From the NCBI GenBank assembly GCA_977006965.1, contig OZ345381.1, positions 2,046,001-2,110,000 on the forward strand: DNA of 64,000 bases, in the 5' to 3' direction. Each line of letters starts with the position of its first letter. Position 1 is the first letter of the stretch. The notes below the pieces were generated by a model that had not been told where the DNA came from, made no database searches, and saw only the letters and a program-made list of their open reading frames with translations. The DNA is from Phymatolithon calcareum (taxonomy: Eukaryota; Rhodophyta; Florideophyceae; Hapalidiales). Shown here piece after piece: positions 38,988-51,754 of the stretch. The translations under genes were made by a program, and so were the position numbers.

Positions 38988-39558
38988 ATTCAATGCCCAG
39001 ACGTGCGGTGCTGCCGGTTTCATGCTATTTTCTGATTCCAAAAATTTGTACCGCTAAATATTACGGATGCCATTCGCACTCTTATTATGTAGCTATTAGC
39101 TCCATGCGGGTACTGCAGGAACATTGCCTTCATCTGCGATCGCCGGCGACTATAAGGCTGACCGTATTCTTATTGGGTCCCCTGTTCACCCTTCAGCCAG
39201 TGAAGAGAGATATACCACCTGGATGGAGAGGCTCGTATTACAGGGATATACTTCGCGACAATCAAGCAATGGGAATTCCTTGCATAAATTACTTCTAGTT
39301 TTTTTGGAATGTTTATATTTTAAAAGCGTCACAGTCTTACTTATATACGGGCAAGAATTCCTCAGTCACTGCTAGCTTATAACAGCGCACGAGTGAGACT
39401 TGTTATTGGAACTAGGATATGCGAAACCCGTAAACGGAATAGATTTGAAAACATATAACCATTTTCGTCTTCTTCTTCTCCACTGCCTCTCTTGGTCACA
39501 TTAACACTATTCGTGCGCATTAGGCCATTGGCGACGCCGCTCCTGTGAGCGAAGCCCC

Positions 39559-40422
39559 ATGCCTCGACCCATCGAGATCACGTTCTCTTCGGGCTATGTC
39601 AACGACACCCTCTTCGTTCTCTTCGATCTCATCGCCATCTGGGCACTACACCACGGTCTTTTCGCATTGACGGGCCTCCAGTTGTATAACTTCATCCGCC
39701 GTGAAAGGAATTTCCAGCTTCAGCGCTCTAGAATTCTCATAGTTTTGCACGAACTACTCCTCCAGCAGATCCGTTGGCCGCATCTTCTTGTCATCGCCAA
39801 TGTCATTTTTCTCATACTCTCTCATTTATCGGCACCTTGGGCATCAACGGTGAGTCCAATGAGAAGAGCGTCCCTGTTACTCTCGCTTACATCTCCAGCA
39901 TTCGAGCCCGTTCCAAAATCGACTACACAGATGACAAAGGCTATATCCGCGATCGCCTCCGTTCCCGCGTCTTTATCCTCTGCCGTACCTCCGACCACCA
40001 CTCGCTTCAGTACTGGCCGGATGCCTTCAGCGTATCCAAGAACGCCCGTCTCGCCAATCTCGACAAATTTCTTGATAGTGCCGGCAAACAGCACTATGCC
40101 AATATCAGCACTCTCTCCTGCCGCTCTCTGCTCTCTCCCATACTCACTATAGAGAACTGTCAACCTGCAGAATCCGGCTCCAGAATCGCCATCAAACCGC
40201 GCAAGGCTAATGCGAGATTGCTGCCGCAGAATGCCTTGCTCCCTGGATTTCTGAAGAAATTGCAAGACGAGCTATGTCAGCGTCGCCGACCAAGGCCTCA
40301 TGGCCATCTACCTCACCAGTCTGTCGAACTCCTCGCACGAAATCGTTGCCTCCGGTGACCGTCTTGTCTGTTTCGAGCTATCCTCGCGCGGTAGTGATCT
40401 GCCGACGGTGAAGGCAGGCTGA
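39559..40422 (+). pseudogene. Frameshifted membrane-protein gene, copy 2
   Basis: This is the unit 2 copy of the gene at 27948. It has the same two frame changes but not the private stop of copy 1, so its middle frame continues into RIAIKPRKANARLLPQ. The shared shifts predate the amplification. Confidence 0.6.
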
Positions 40423-40646
40423 ATTGCTTCCTCTTCGAATGGAACGCAGACTCCACCGAGGCTCGCATCGCGTTCGACTTGTTTCGTTCTGTTCACCAAG
40501 TGCGGGACTGTGCCATAAGCAGCCTTGAGTTCCAACACTGCTGCGACCCTTCGATCCCCTTTTCGTAGCTCCGTAGCTGTTAGGATGGCCAGCTCTATGC
40601 TTTTCTCCATTTGGAACCCGAGTCGATACCAGTGGTTAGGGTGCAC
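40308..40646 (-). pseudogene. LINE reverse-transcriptase fragment, unit 2
   Basis: Same remnant as at 28697-29035, with an identical translation. Confidence 0.55.
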
Positions 40647-41785
40647 CCAGTGCAGAGATGATCATCGGATGGTCGCTTCGATAATTGTCCTCATATCTTC
40701 GCGGAAAGAGAATTTCGTCAGCCCGGGTCACCACTTTGCAGCGCTGTGGGATACTGCTAATATGTGGGTTAAGAATTTTAGCAATTCATGGGTCTTCATG
40801 TCATCTTGCTTCTTAGCGTTCTTCTTCTGATTTTCTCTTTCATCTTGGAAAGCTGCTTCAAGGCCGTTGAGCTGTCGTCCTGTCACAGTTCGGCTATATA
40901 ATCTTGATATTGCTCGTTCTTCCGCTTGTTCACCGAAGTTGTGACTTTTTACTTACACTCGTGGTTTCGTCCCCAGTCTTCCATTGAGTGTAGTAATCGT
41001 TCTCTCAAGTAGAGTTTCTTTCGCTTCAGAGCCATTTTCCTAACGCTGTGGTCGAAAATGTTTCTAGTGCGTTTGGTGCAGCTGTCTTACTTTGTTGCAG
41101 TTTCTGAGGTCGTGTATGATGCCTGATATGTCTTCGTGCTATTTTTGAAGCACAATTTTAGTTTCAGTTCGTGACTTCCTCCGAGAGTCACAGTCTTCTT
41201 GTAGATATCCAATACCAATGTGAAGGAGGTATGTCTCCTGAGGTCAACGACGAGACGTTGCATTTGTTCCTGAATTTCAGCTCTCGTTAGTGTGTCTCCC
41301 CGGTCTCTTAACTAAGAATCTATGTAACAACTGGGACAAAATGGACTTCAAAATACGGAGCTCGAAAAAATATCAAATCCGTTATTTACTTCATGTAAGA
41401 GAAACTGGTGCCAATAGCTTCGGAACCTTCCTATCTATCGATTGTCAACTTCATCTTAGAGGTGATTGTTTTCTCGCTGCAGTCAGAGTGCGCAAGAGAA
41501 AGGGCAATTTAGGTGCAAAATACGCTAAGCATCGTTTGGGGGAGTGAAAAGTACTTCCCTTGCGGTGATGAGCCGATGTGAAGTCAGCCAGCGGCAAAAA
41601 AGTCTTCTACGGGGAGTGACTGAGCCGCCTCCTTCGTCTATCCAGCTCAGCGTGCAGAGACATTCGTCCTCATTCTCCTTTTAGTGGTTGTATCCAGCAT
41701 AGAAAGAATTGAAAACGCATGCAATTCAAACGCCAGCCCTACTGTTACAGTCTTGTACTATATCCGCTATCCCATGGACTGCCGC

Positions 41786-42241
41786 AACTCCTTCGATTGT
41801 CTCGCCATCGATACTGACGTTACCGTCAATAATTTCCTGTGGTAGCAGACCACCTGCAGCAAATCGTAGCACCTTTCATTTCCGAGCGTTCACCTTCTTC
41901 TTCTTTATTGCAGGTTTTTGAAGTTGTCCTAGAACAACTCCACATCCTCACGTCTACTGTAGACTTTAACAGATACGAGTGGTACTTGATGTCACAACAG
42001 CTCAAAGTTGCACAAAGTGCAGACTTTCGGCGTTCACCTTGATTAGCAACGGCCGCATAAACCGAAGTCTATCTGGGCTGCCTCATTGAGCTTAGAGATG
42101 TCATCTCTAAGCTCAATGGTGCTGCTGCCGAAGGCATGGAAGCTGGTGTCGTCTGCATAGCTAAATTGAACCAGGTCGTCAAGACGTACGTCTAAGTTCA
42201 ATATGTACAAGTTCCAGAGATCTTTTTCGAACGCCATTGTC
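41786..42241 (-). mobile_element. Decayed LINE fragment, unit 2
   Basis: Unit 2 copy of the fragment at 30175-30630, with the same internal insertion. Confidence 0.75.
41897..42029 (-). mobile_element. 133-bp retro-insertion, unit 2
   Basis: Same nested insertion with the same 11-bp flanking repeats in unit 2. Confidence 0.7.
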
Positions 42242-42610
42242 CAAGGCTTGGTAATATTTATTGTTCCACCGTGGAAAAGATCAAACCTTTTCTATAAGCA
42301 ACTATTATGCTGTCGCAGACATTCACTCCAACAAAGGCAGGTAAACGAAAATCAACCCCAATACATTTGCGATGCTTCTTTCCTCACCTGTCTACCTATG
42401 CCTCACCAACATGTTACTGCGATGCGGCACACGGGCAAAGATCTCACAAGAGCAAATATGTTACATAAAATTTTTATAGCAACACAGCCCAAGTCTTGCA
42501 ATCCATACTGCATTTCATACAATTGCAACACGCCAGACGGAAAACACCACCGTATCACGGAAACCAGTCAATATATTCAAATTAATCTTATACATCAACT
42601 CCCTGCCACT

Positions 42611-43711
42611 CTATCGGGCGCCATTCTGTGGCACCGTCGTGCTTGATGCCGCTGTCGCATGCTTCTCCGCAGCGTACTTCACAGTCTCCACATACTCCCC
42701 GCCGTCATCTAGAGCTCCATTCTCGGCATCCTCATAATCGACATTCTCCATGTACTCCTCCTCATACTCTCCCTCCGCCTCATACATATTTTCGTCCTCT
42801 TGACCATCCACCGGCTCCACACTCTCAGCCAAGTACTCAGCTTCCGTTACCTTCGCACCCTCTTCAGCAATTCCAGCGCCGCGAGCCGCCGCCTCCGCGA
42901 TATCGTCGTCCACCTCTTGCCCTTGATTCTCAGCACGTCGCGACAGCGAGAACGTCTGGTTGAGTGTATCTCGAACTGGACTTGGAGCACCGCTGTTATC
43001 GTCCAATGGATGATCATCATCACCATTAGTGTCCTCGCCCTCAGCATCAGCCGCGGCTGCCAAAGCTGCTGCTCCGGAAAGGGCGGAAGCGCCGACTACA
43101 GCACCTGCCTTCACGCCGCTCAATTGGGCAAATGCGGTTTGTCCCATTAGTGTCGGGGTCTGCATCTGTTGCTCACGTGCCTTATTCTCCACTGAAGGCT
43201 TCGGGATGCCAAGATTAGAAGCGCCTCCATTTTGTTTCTTAGGTGCCTCTATCTGCGGGACTGGGTCCGAAGCCCTGAGTGCGGGAATCGGAGCGGGGTC
43301 TTGAGAGGGTTCGCAAGAGAAACTAATAACTCGTACGTTTGACCCATCATTCGGGACCAGAACCATGGTCCCCTTCTCCCACGTTCCTGTGAGACGAATG
43401 CGGTTATAATATGCGGCTTTGTATTTTCGAAGCGAGAAGAAAGAGTACTTGCGGAGTCGTTTCAGGGCGTAGTCGATGCCGAGAGCGTCTTTGGCGAGAC
43501 CAAGAAACCACAAGAAGACGACACCGTCCTGGTTGCAGGTACCCAGAGTGAAGATTGGAGAATCGAGCAGTGTGGGGAGAAACTCCATGTCAACTATTGT
43601 ATTGCGGTGACCGCGGAGAAATGTGCCGATGTAACGACCCTTGCGCTTCAGGGTGATGGAAACGATGCAGGATGCATCTTTGATAAGAGCCGGGAGTGGG
43701 CCGATACGCAC
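42611..43711 (-). pseudogene. WD40 gene fragment, unit 2
   Basis: Same 366-codon frame as unit 1, with a single residue difference noticed (VVGASALSG instead of VVGVSALSG). It also lacks an ATG. Confidence 0.45.
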
Positions 43712-43908
43712 GACAGCCGATTTGTTACTTCCAAAAAAATTTCATTTCTCGATCCTAATTCTCTGAATTAGCCAAACACCTAAACTTTGTCTTATCCTTT
43801 ATCACTGGTTTTCGACAGCGCTGGCAAATATCGAATCTTCCGGAAAACTGCAGTATCGAAGTTCAAATGCGATCTTCATTTCTGTTGGAACAATGATTAT
43901 TGAGCTAT

Positions 43909-45771
43909 TCAGCCGAGCATCACGTCATTCAAGTCAGACACGTCCACATTCTCATCTGGCGCGTCACATTTCCTCGCCAACTGTAGTAAGTTACTATTCC
44001 TGTCCCTCTTGACTCGGTACCATGACCCTGTAATTTTCAAGAACTCTGTCGCTTCATCAGAATGCACTTGCGAGATCTTGGAGATTTGCAGATGAGGCAC
44101 GAAAAGGGCTTCGTCTGGAACAATTTGACCAGAGCCTTCACCAGCAGATGTGGCAACCTCGGTAGTCTGCCACAGCCAACTTGCTTTGTCTCTGGGTATC
44201 GTTACACTCATCGCTCTCGCCCTGGTAGCCATGGCGAGGTACGTAGCAGCGGGATACAGGCCGGTACGGTTCTTGCGCGCAACCGCGTTGCACAGGGATA
44301 CCTTTTTAGGGAAATAATCGAGGATGAACTGGGTGAACATGGCCTTATCGAAGCTGCTCGCAACGCAAATGTCATCCCACATCTTATCGAAGACGAAGCA
44401 ATCGAACACGGACCCGCCGCACTTTGAGGATTTGATGATGTTGAGCACGGCCAACATAACTGCAGCACACGAATACACTGGCCCCAAGTACTGACAATAG
44501 CCAAACGCATCGGCAGCTTCGACCATCTGCTCCTCTTTTGTTCGTATCACTCGTTTACCGAGCACTTTTTTGGACACTATATCCTTTCCGAACGCGACGC
44601 ACTCGTCATCGCCGAGCTTTAGATTCGTTTTCCCTAGCTTTTCCATTGATAGCTTGTATAAATCACCTGCGCGATACTTCCGCGCCGGCTTGAGGAACAC
44701 CCCAGAGCTGCTGTCGTCCATAGACATCAAGTACGCATGCTCCAGTTTCGCCGCCCTCTGCGCGGTCTCGACAACCTCTCGAAATTTGGACCCCGCTTGC
44801 TCCAAAAGCTCGTCCACGTCCATGTCAACGCCGAACGCGAGATTTTCGACTCGCTCGCGGAACATCGTGACGCTCGGCTTCTCCCTCTGTAGCGTGCGCA
44901 CTTGCAAGAACGAGCTCCGCGTCACAAAGCACACGCGCACGAGGGCAGAGCATGCAATTAGAAACACATCGAACAGCTTGAACGCGCCGGCCTTCACCGC
45001 GTCCTCCATGCTGTTGTTCTCTCCCAATCTTTCATTCCAGTCGAGTCGGAATTTATCAGGTATATCAAAGTGGGTGTCACTTCGCATTTTTCCGATGAAA
45101 TGGCTCATCTTATCCTTGTTCCTTCGAACAGTTTTCCAGTCAAGTCTCTGAACAGCCTGCGCATTATTAGCAACAACATTGCGATGCCGAATAACTTCAT
45201 TGGCTAACTCCATCATCCTGTTACGAGAATCCACGTTAACAGGAGATCTAGTGTGAGTTATGAAGTGTGGTCCAAAAACAACCCTGACGCCATTGCTGTG
45301 GTAGAATCCGGACGTGGAAGTAGTAGAATAGCTTGCAGCCTCGACACCGGCGACTTCAAAACCAGGCAAATCAATTATTTTGATCTCTCGGCGCAAGAAG
45401 TCATCGGTTGTTAGACAAGCCGCCTTACATGCAAGAGCGTACTGGCGCATCGGGCTTTCGTCATCTGTCGCTCTGATTTTTTCTGTGCTCTTTTGAAAAT
45501 AGTTTGCCAAAAGCTGGAAGCGCACACCTTCCAGACTCTCCTCCATGACGACGTTATTGTCGTGCAGTTCGCCTCCCTCAACATCTCGAAGCCATTTTCT
45601 CAGGTTATGTGCCAACAGCCGCGCGCGCATGCGCAGCCCAGCCTCGCCGGCGTACAGGCCCAGTTGGTAGGACTGAGTTCCCTTGATAAGATGACCTGCC
45701 CTCGGGTCCTCGACTGTCGGATTGACATTGACTGTGACCACTGAGAAGCCACCTATCGCTGACATGTTCAT
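43909..45771 (-). CDS. 620-residue ORF of unknown family, copy 2
   Basis: The unit 2 copy is uninterrupted and the same length as copy 1. Differences from copy 1 include WLRDVEGGELHDNN for WFRDVEGGELHDYN, HFDIPDKF for HFVLPDKF, SVTMF for SVAMF and QRAAKL for QREAKL. It is followed upstream by the 59-bp palindrome. Confidence 0.65.
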   Translation of the reverse strand: MNMSAIGGFSVVTVNVNPTVEDPRAGHLIKGTQSYQLGLYAGEAGLRMRARLLAHNLRKWLRDVEGGELHDNNVVMEESLEGVRFQLLANYFQKSTEKIRATDDESPMRQYALACKAACLTTDDFLRREIKIIDLPGFEVAGVEAASYSTTSTSGFYHSNGVRVVFGPHFITHTRSPVNVDSRNRMMELANEVIRHRNVVANNAQAVQRLDWKTVRRNKDKMSHFIGKMRSDTHFDIPDKFRLDWNERLGENNSMEDAVKAGAFKLFDVFLIACSALVRVCFVTRSSFLQVRTLQREKPSVTMFRERVENLAFGVDMDVDELLEQAGSKFREVVETAQRAAKLEHAYLMSMDDSSSGVFLKPARKYRAGDLYKLSMEKLGKTNLKLGDDECVAFGKDIVSKKVLGKRVIRTKEEQMVEAADAFGYCQYLGPVYSCAAVMLAVLNIIKSSKCGGSVFDCFVFDKMWDDICVASSFDKAMFTQFILDYFPKKVSLCNAVARKNRTGLYPAATYLAMATRARAMSVTIPRDKASWLWQTTEVATSAGEGSGQIVPDEALFVPHLQISKISQVHSDEATEFLKITGSWYRVKRDRNSNLLQLARKCDAPDENVDVSDLNDVMLG

Positions 45772-45835
45772 GGTGAGAGTTCAACTCTCCGTTGTTTGCT
45801 CCAGGTCCCTGGATATGTCACGATCGTGTACAGTG

Positions 45836-45894
45836 GATATTGAATCTGAACTGTCGAAACTGATGATCAGTTTCGACAGTTCAGATTCAATATC
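45836..45894. repeat. 59-bp perfect palindrome at the A2/B2 joint
   Basis: Identical to the palindrome at 34225-34283. Confidence 0.95.
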
Positions 45895-46426
45895 ATGATG
45901 AATGGCCAAAATTTCTTTAGGGTTTTAAAATGTCGTGACTTCAATTTAACCCACGTGCATGGGGCATGCGATTTTTCGCATATAAGGAAAATGTACTTTT
46001 TTGAAAGCAACATTGTGCTTTTTTAAACTTTTTGTCCTTGTTGAAAATCCTGTTGAAGTTTCGAGCATCATAAAAATATTAGCTATGATTACGAAGTTAC
46101 ATGCGAAATATCGCATATAACTGGTTTACTCATAGCTCGCCTTCTTTTCCATAAAATGTCTTTAGTTCTATAGAGCTATAAAGGAGTCTTCGGAAGGCGA
46201 AGAGTATCTGTATAGAAAGCAGACAGCCCTCTTCGATTATCAACAGGAAAAAATTGGAAAACTGGCGATATTCTGCGGGCTGTGAAGTTTTCTTTGCTTG
46301 ATATGCGATTAATCGCATATAAGGTCTGCACCTGGGTTAATGCATATTTAGTGGCAAATATTTAACAGTGTTAAAATGCAAAGATAGTGTCAAAACGCAC
46401 TAAATTCGAAGTTTCCCGCACCTTAG

Positions 46427-48966
46427 TGTCTAGTTTACTGAAATTTTCCCTCAATTGAGGGAGCGAAAATCATTTATTTTTTGGACATGAAAGCTACTCA
46501 CTATCTGGCACATCAAAAGCGTCAAGCTCATGGATGTCTTCCACATGCTTAGCGAAGCAGTTCCTGACAGTAGACGTTCCGCAAATGAATATTGCGTCAC
46601 CATCAAGTCTCTTACATGACGAGCACACGAGGGTCGTCTTCTTGACTTTGCAGACCCTACAGTTGTTTTGCACAGCAAAATTAGTCATCATGCCATCCGC
46701 GGTCTTCCATTTCTTTCTCGTTGGGGTTAAGTGGGTTCCGACACCGCTCCCGGAGGCAAAGGTGCTTTCTGGAGTGGTTGAACGGCGACGAGTATTACGC
46801 GAATCGTACGAGTTATCGATGAGCTGCTCGGACAGCACTTCATAATATCTTCGCTGCGTCATGTGTTCCTGATACTCTGCATGGGCACCGGAGAATAAAA
46901 GCCAGCTATCAACCACACAAATAGCCAAGAGAGATGTGTTAACGCGGAACGACCAGTCCAGGGTGTGGACTTTCTTCTCAAGATCTAAGCTCTCTTAGCG
47001 GCACCGATTGTGCTTGTCGATTTGCGCGCACGCGGAGTAGTATGTCTCGCACACCTCGGGCTGCGGCACGGACAGCTCAACACGAAACGGTCCTTCTTCA
47101 TGCTGACGCCAGCGCACACGATTGTGCAGTTTTCCTTCCAGTGTCGTAGAGGTAGTCGAAATAAAATAGCGGAGATCTCGGTTAACCAATATAGCAGCCA
47201 TCATTAACGGCTCACCTTTCAAAGCTTTTCGGACCATAGAAACACATTGACCCCTTTCAGAAAGCTCAATTCTTGATAGGTACTCCATTGGATACTTCTT
47301 GGTCGCCGTTTTGATGACGCTAACGAATTTTAGACCCAATCGAAGAAGCATCTCTGCTGTTTCAACACTCGCGAAGTATGAGTCCGCACACAAAATGCGT
47401 CTTGTGCCAGAGTATGCGGCCACAAGACGACGTAAAACTGCTGTACCATGGGCCATTTCGCCTTCGAAATCCTTTTGCTTCTCGTCTTCTGCGGTTGTAA
47501 CGAGCTCGAGATGTAGCATTATCCCACTTCTTCCACATGCCGAATTCTGTATCTCGCAACCGTTCTCCGGTTTACGGTCAATCGCAATGTACTGAGGTAG
47601 CCCGACATCAAGCCAATGTCCTCCGCTGCCGTACCAGCGAGATATGGACTTATCCACGCAAATGAGGTCCGACGGCGACACATTGCGCTTTCGGTGCTCA
47701 TTTATGGCATCGACAAAATCTTGAACGAGCGCCCAGCGGTACTGCGCAGATGACATGCTTCCTCTTCCACTTGGCTGTTGACTGAACGTAATGCACCGAA
47801 GGTATGCGGTGAACCTGTCTCTTGACATCCAGTGTTTGAAAAACAAGGATCCAGGATATACTTGTTCGTCCTGGTAGTCTTCCATAAATCGGTCTTAGCG
47901 CCGAACTCAAATCTTGTAATGAGGATGAGAATTCCGAAAAACTTAACCAGCTCTCTCACTGTACTCTCTTTTCGCCCGATTCGTTTCAGCTTCTCGGACG
48001 TCCATGCAGCTATTTTTCGAAGGTGACCTTGCGGAAACATGGTCATAAAGCAATCATAGGGTGTGTGATGCCCAATACCACCATTTTCCGATATGAAATC
48101 TCCATTTGGAGTCCGCACTGTCCAGAACTGACGTAGAATTCGGCCACCAATCGGGCATAGAACTTGTCGCTCATACCACGGCACCCCATGAGCAATAACT
48201 TTGGGTTCGCGGTCCGGTGTGATGACATCAGCTTCCTCTTGCGACGCTTGGTCCCAAGAGCCTTGCATGGCGTAGGCGAGGGAGCCAGGAATAGGGTGTT
48301 CATAGATTCTGCGGGTTGGATCAAAGTTTGTGTGCCCCTTTGGGGAGCTTCTGTTTGCGACTGCCGAGAATAAGATGGGGTTTGGCGAAGAAGACTGGTG
48401 ACCACGAGAACTGTAAGCCGGATTATGTGGCGTAGAGTTTTGTGGGCTGGACTCGATACAAGCATTCGAGAGGACGCAGCACCTTCGTCAACCTTTCCTG
48501 CCTTGATGTTAACAACCTTGAGTGTCTTAATCTTAGTCTTCTTGGTCGGTTACGGAATCAGGATCCATTTCACGCGAAGCGACGTGCTTGCGCGACCATT
48601 AATTTCATTGGAGAGTACCTCCAGAACCGTGCCGTTCGCCTTTTTTGACTTGGAAAAGGCTCCATAGAGCCTGCAACACTCTGCGAGATTGGTCACCGAT
48701 GTTGCCTTAGTGTGTACAGATGCGCCTACCACTCGGCGCGGGTCTTTTTTTCGTGACATGGCACATCCGCTTCTTCTGAGTTAAAATCGTGTTTTCGTTC
48801 CTACTGCCAAACGACGCACTTTTAAGGTAGTAGTTGCGCTACTCCTCACGCAGAACACAAGCCCGCCTTTCCAAATATGGCGCGAAATATCTGTTTCGCA
48901 TTCTTTTTACATACTTTTTTGACCTTTCAAATCGCCCCTCAATTGAGGTGGTTAGTAAACTAGACA
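46427..48966 (-). mobile_element. piggyBac-type DNA transposon, 2,540 bp, unit 2
   Basis: Same element with the same termini and TTAG on both sides (46423-46426 and 48967-48970). It differs from unit 1 by a few substitutions and one extra T. Confidence 0.85.
46494..48766 (-). pseudogene. piggyBac transposase, disrupted, unit 2
   Basis: Same order as unit 1. It shares the frame shift after TDLW and the TAA after DKHNRCR but keeps Trp where unit 1 has TAG, so its central frame is longer (47885 to 46995, QVYPGSLFFKHWMSRDRF). The shared lesions show that the element was already dead when the units duplicated. Confidence 0.85.
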
Positions 48967-50045
48967 TTAGGGGTTTGAACCTAATATTTTTCTAGGTTTG
49001 GACCGTGGAACAGAATTCAGCTTTACGTTCCAGCAAGTTTTCTGATTTACGATCAGGTCGCACGCAAATGGAGGGATCCCAAAATTTGGGTGCGACCGGA
49101 TGGTTCCGTTGTACAGCCGCACGGGACATTGAGCACCTGCCCGGCCGTACACAATCAATAAATGTATACATGTGGGCTGCCCGCCACAGAAACGTTTCTC
49201 TCTCACTGACTACTCGTGTGTCCTGTAACCGTGCTGCCCGCTCATGTGAGCGTTGGTGCAAGTAGGGTGGTGTATTCGTTGCGACCGAACCATCGTGTTG
49301 AAACAAGCAATTGCATGCTGGATTTGCACGGACCGACCCAACGCAGCAGTGGTGAGCGCGTGCGTAAAATCCGCTGTCCGTTGCCTACGACGTTGAGGTC
49401 TGGGGCTGGCAGTTGGATGACCCATCTGGAACCGGAGGCCATGCAAAATATTAGATATCCACTGAACTTTAAAATTTATGCTGCACTGTGGGGACAACTC
49501 GAGAGAGAATGGAGGGAATGAATACGAGATATGTTAACTTTGGATTGATTAATTTGGCTTCTACTAAAGACGTACACCTATGATATATGTGCTACAGGAC
49601 GGTGTTGGCGGTATTTAGTTTCAAAAATTTCCTAGCGGTGCCTGTGAGAATACGGGTTCGGAGGTTTACTGTAGGGAAAAACAACGCAGTTGGCCTGGAA
49701 AACCCTCTGCATCTGAGCTGCGCGCTGGTTCTAACAGTCTGGTCCAGGGCATGGAAAAGTGGTGCTTTTGTGATGGCGCGGTATTGGTATGTGTAGTTTG
49801 TGTCGAGTTTGAATCGGACCGTGTACGACTTTTAATGTCGAGTACATCTGTAGATTCATTACCGAAATCGAATCTGAAACCAGATTCCTAGGCTGGGCTG
49901 ATCCAATTGGGCCTTTCTTCCACAAGCATCGTAAAAGGGGCCCTTGTGGATTTTGTGTCGCAACCCAATAGTATTTTTCGATCCTTAGCAGTAAGCACTT
50001 CAACTCCAAGAACTTGCACTGCGTGTAGTACGCCGAAGCGATTAG

Positions 50046-50095
50046 TTTGTGCCCTGTAAACACCAAGTTCTCGCTCGGTGTTTACAGGGCACAAA
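50046..50095. repeat. Hairpin at the B2/A3 joint
   Basis: Identical to the hairpin at 38938-38987. Confidence 0.92.
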
Positions 50096-50666
50096 ATTCA
50101 ATGCCCAGACGTGCGGTGCTGCCGGTTTCATGCTATTTTCTGATTCCAAAAATTTGTACCGCTAAATATTACGGATGCCATTCGCACTCTTATTATGTAG
50201 CTATTAGCTCCATGCGGGTACTGCAGGAACATTGCCTTCATCTGCGATCGCCGGCGACTATAAGGCTGACCGTATTCTTATTGGGTCCCCTGTTCACCCT
50301 TCAGCCAGTGAAGAGAGATATACCACCTGGATGGAGAGGCTCGTATTACAGGGATATACTTCGCGACAATCAAGCAATGGGAATTCCTTGCATAAATTAC
50401 TTCTAGTTTTTTTGGAATGTTTATATTTTAAAAGCGTCACAGTCTTACTTATATACGGGCAAGAATTCCTCAGTCACTGCTAGCTTATAACAGCGCACGA
50501 GTGAGACTTGTTATTGGAACTAGGATATGCGAAACCCGTAAACGGAATAGATTTGAAAACATATAACCATTTTCGTCTTCTTCTTCTCCACTGCCTCTCT
50601 TGGTCACATTAACACTATTCGTGCGTATTAAGATATTGGCGACGCCGCTCCTGTGAGCGAAGCCCC

Positions 50667-51530
50667 ATGCCTCGACCCATCGAGATCACGTTCTCTTCGG
50701 GCTATGTCAACGACACCCTCTTCGTTCTCTTCGATCTCATCGCCATCTGGGCACTACACCACGGTCTTTTCGCATTGACGGGCCTCCAGTTGTATAACTT
50801 CATCCGCCGTGGAAGGAATTTCCAGCTTCAGCGCTCTAGAATTCTCATAGTTTTGCACGAACTACTCCTCCAGCAGATCCGTTGGCCGCATCTTCTTGTC
50901 ATCGCCAATGTCATTTTTCTCATACTCTCTCATTTATCGGCACCTTGGGCATCAACGGTGAGTCCAATGAGAAGAGCGTCCCTGTTACTCTCGCTTACAT
51001 CTCCAGCATTCGAGCCCGTTCCAAAATCGACTACACAGATGACAAAGGCTATATCCGCGATCGCCTCCGTTCCCGCGTCTTTATCCTCTGCCGTACCTCC
51101 GACCACCACTCGCTTCAGTACTGGCCGGATGCCTTCAGCGTATCCAAGAACGCCCGTCTCGCCAATCTCGACAAATTTCTTGATAGTGCCGGCAAACAGC
51201 ACTATGTCAATATCAGCACTCTCTCCTGCCGCTCTCTGCTCTCTCCCATACTCACTATAGAGAACTGTCAACCTGCAGAATCCGGCTCCAGAATCGCCAT
51301 CAAACCGCGCAAGGCTAATGCGAGATTGCTGCCGCAGAATGCCTTGCTCCCTGGATTTCTGAAGAAATTGCAAGACGAGCTATGTCAGCGTCGCCGACCA
51401 AGGCCTCATGGCCATCTACCTCACCAGTCTGTCGAACTCCTCGCACGAAATCGTTGCCTCCGGTGACCGTCTTGTCTGTTTCGAGCTATCCTCGCGCGGT
51501 AGTGATCTGCCGACGGTGAAGGCAGGCTGA
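50667..51530 (+). pseudogene. Frameshifted membrane-protein gene, copy 3
   Basis: This is the unit 3 copy, nearly identical to copy 2, with the same frame changes. Confidence 0.6.
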
Positions 51531-51754
51531 ATTGCTTCCTCTTCGAATGGAACGCAGACTCCACCGAGGCTCGCATCGCGTTCGACTTGTTTCGTTCTGT
51601 TCACCAAGTGCGGGACTGTGCCATAAGCAGCCTTGAGTTCCAACACTGCTGCGACCCTTCGATCCCCTTTTCGTAGCTCCGTAGCTGTTAGGATGGCCAG
51701 CTCTATGCTTTTCTCCATTTGGAACCCGAGTCGATACCAGTGGTTAGGGTGCAC
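51416..51754 (-). pseudogene. LINE reverse-transcriptase fragment, unit 3
   Basis: Same remnant in unit 3, with an essentially identical translation; a base change just upstream lengthens the open frame by one codon. Confidence 0.55.

Larger units (their letters stand above)
25052..39005. repeat. Tandem array unit 1 (A1 + B1), interrupted by a LINE
   Basis: Homology to unit 2 begins near 25052 (CGGTGCTGCCG). Unit 1 is longer than unit 2 because it has a LINE (25177-27510 plus a 14-bp duplication) and a 503-bp extra block near 34362. From 25052 to about 27700 it differs from unit 2 at roughly 8-10% of positions; from about 28630 on it is nearly identical. A1 runs to the palindrome centre at 34254, B1 from there to the hairpin at 38938-38987. 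Confidence 0.9.
39006..50113. repeat. Tandem array unit 2 (A2 + B2), 11,108 bp
   Basis: It follows unit 1 head to tail with the same order: broken membrane gene, LINE pieces, EDC4-like fragment, 620-residue ORF, palindrome, ATGCGA palindromes, piggyBac element and junction hairpin. It lacks the unit 1 LINE and the 503-bp block. Confidence 0.93.
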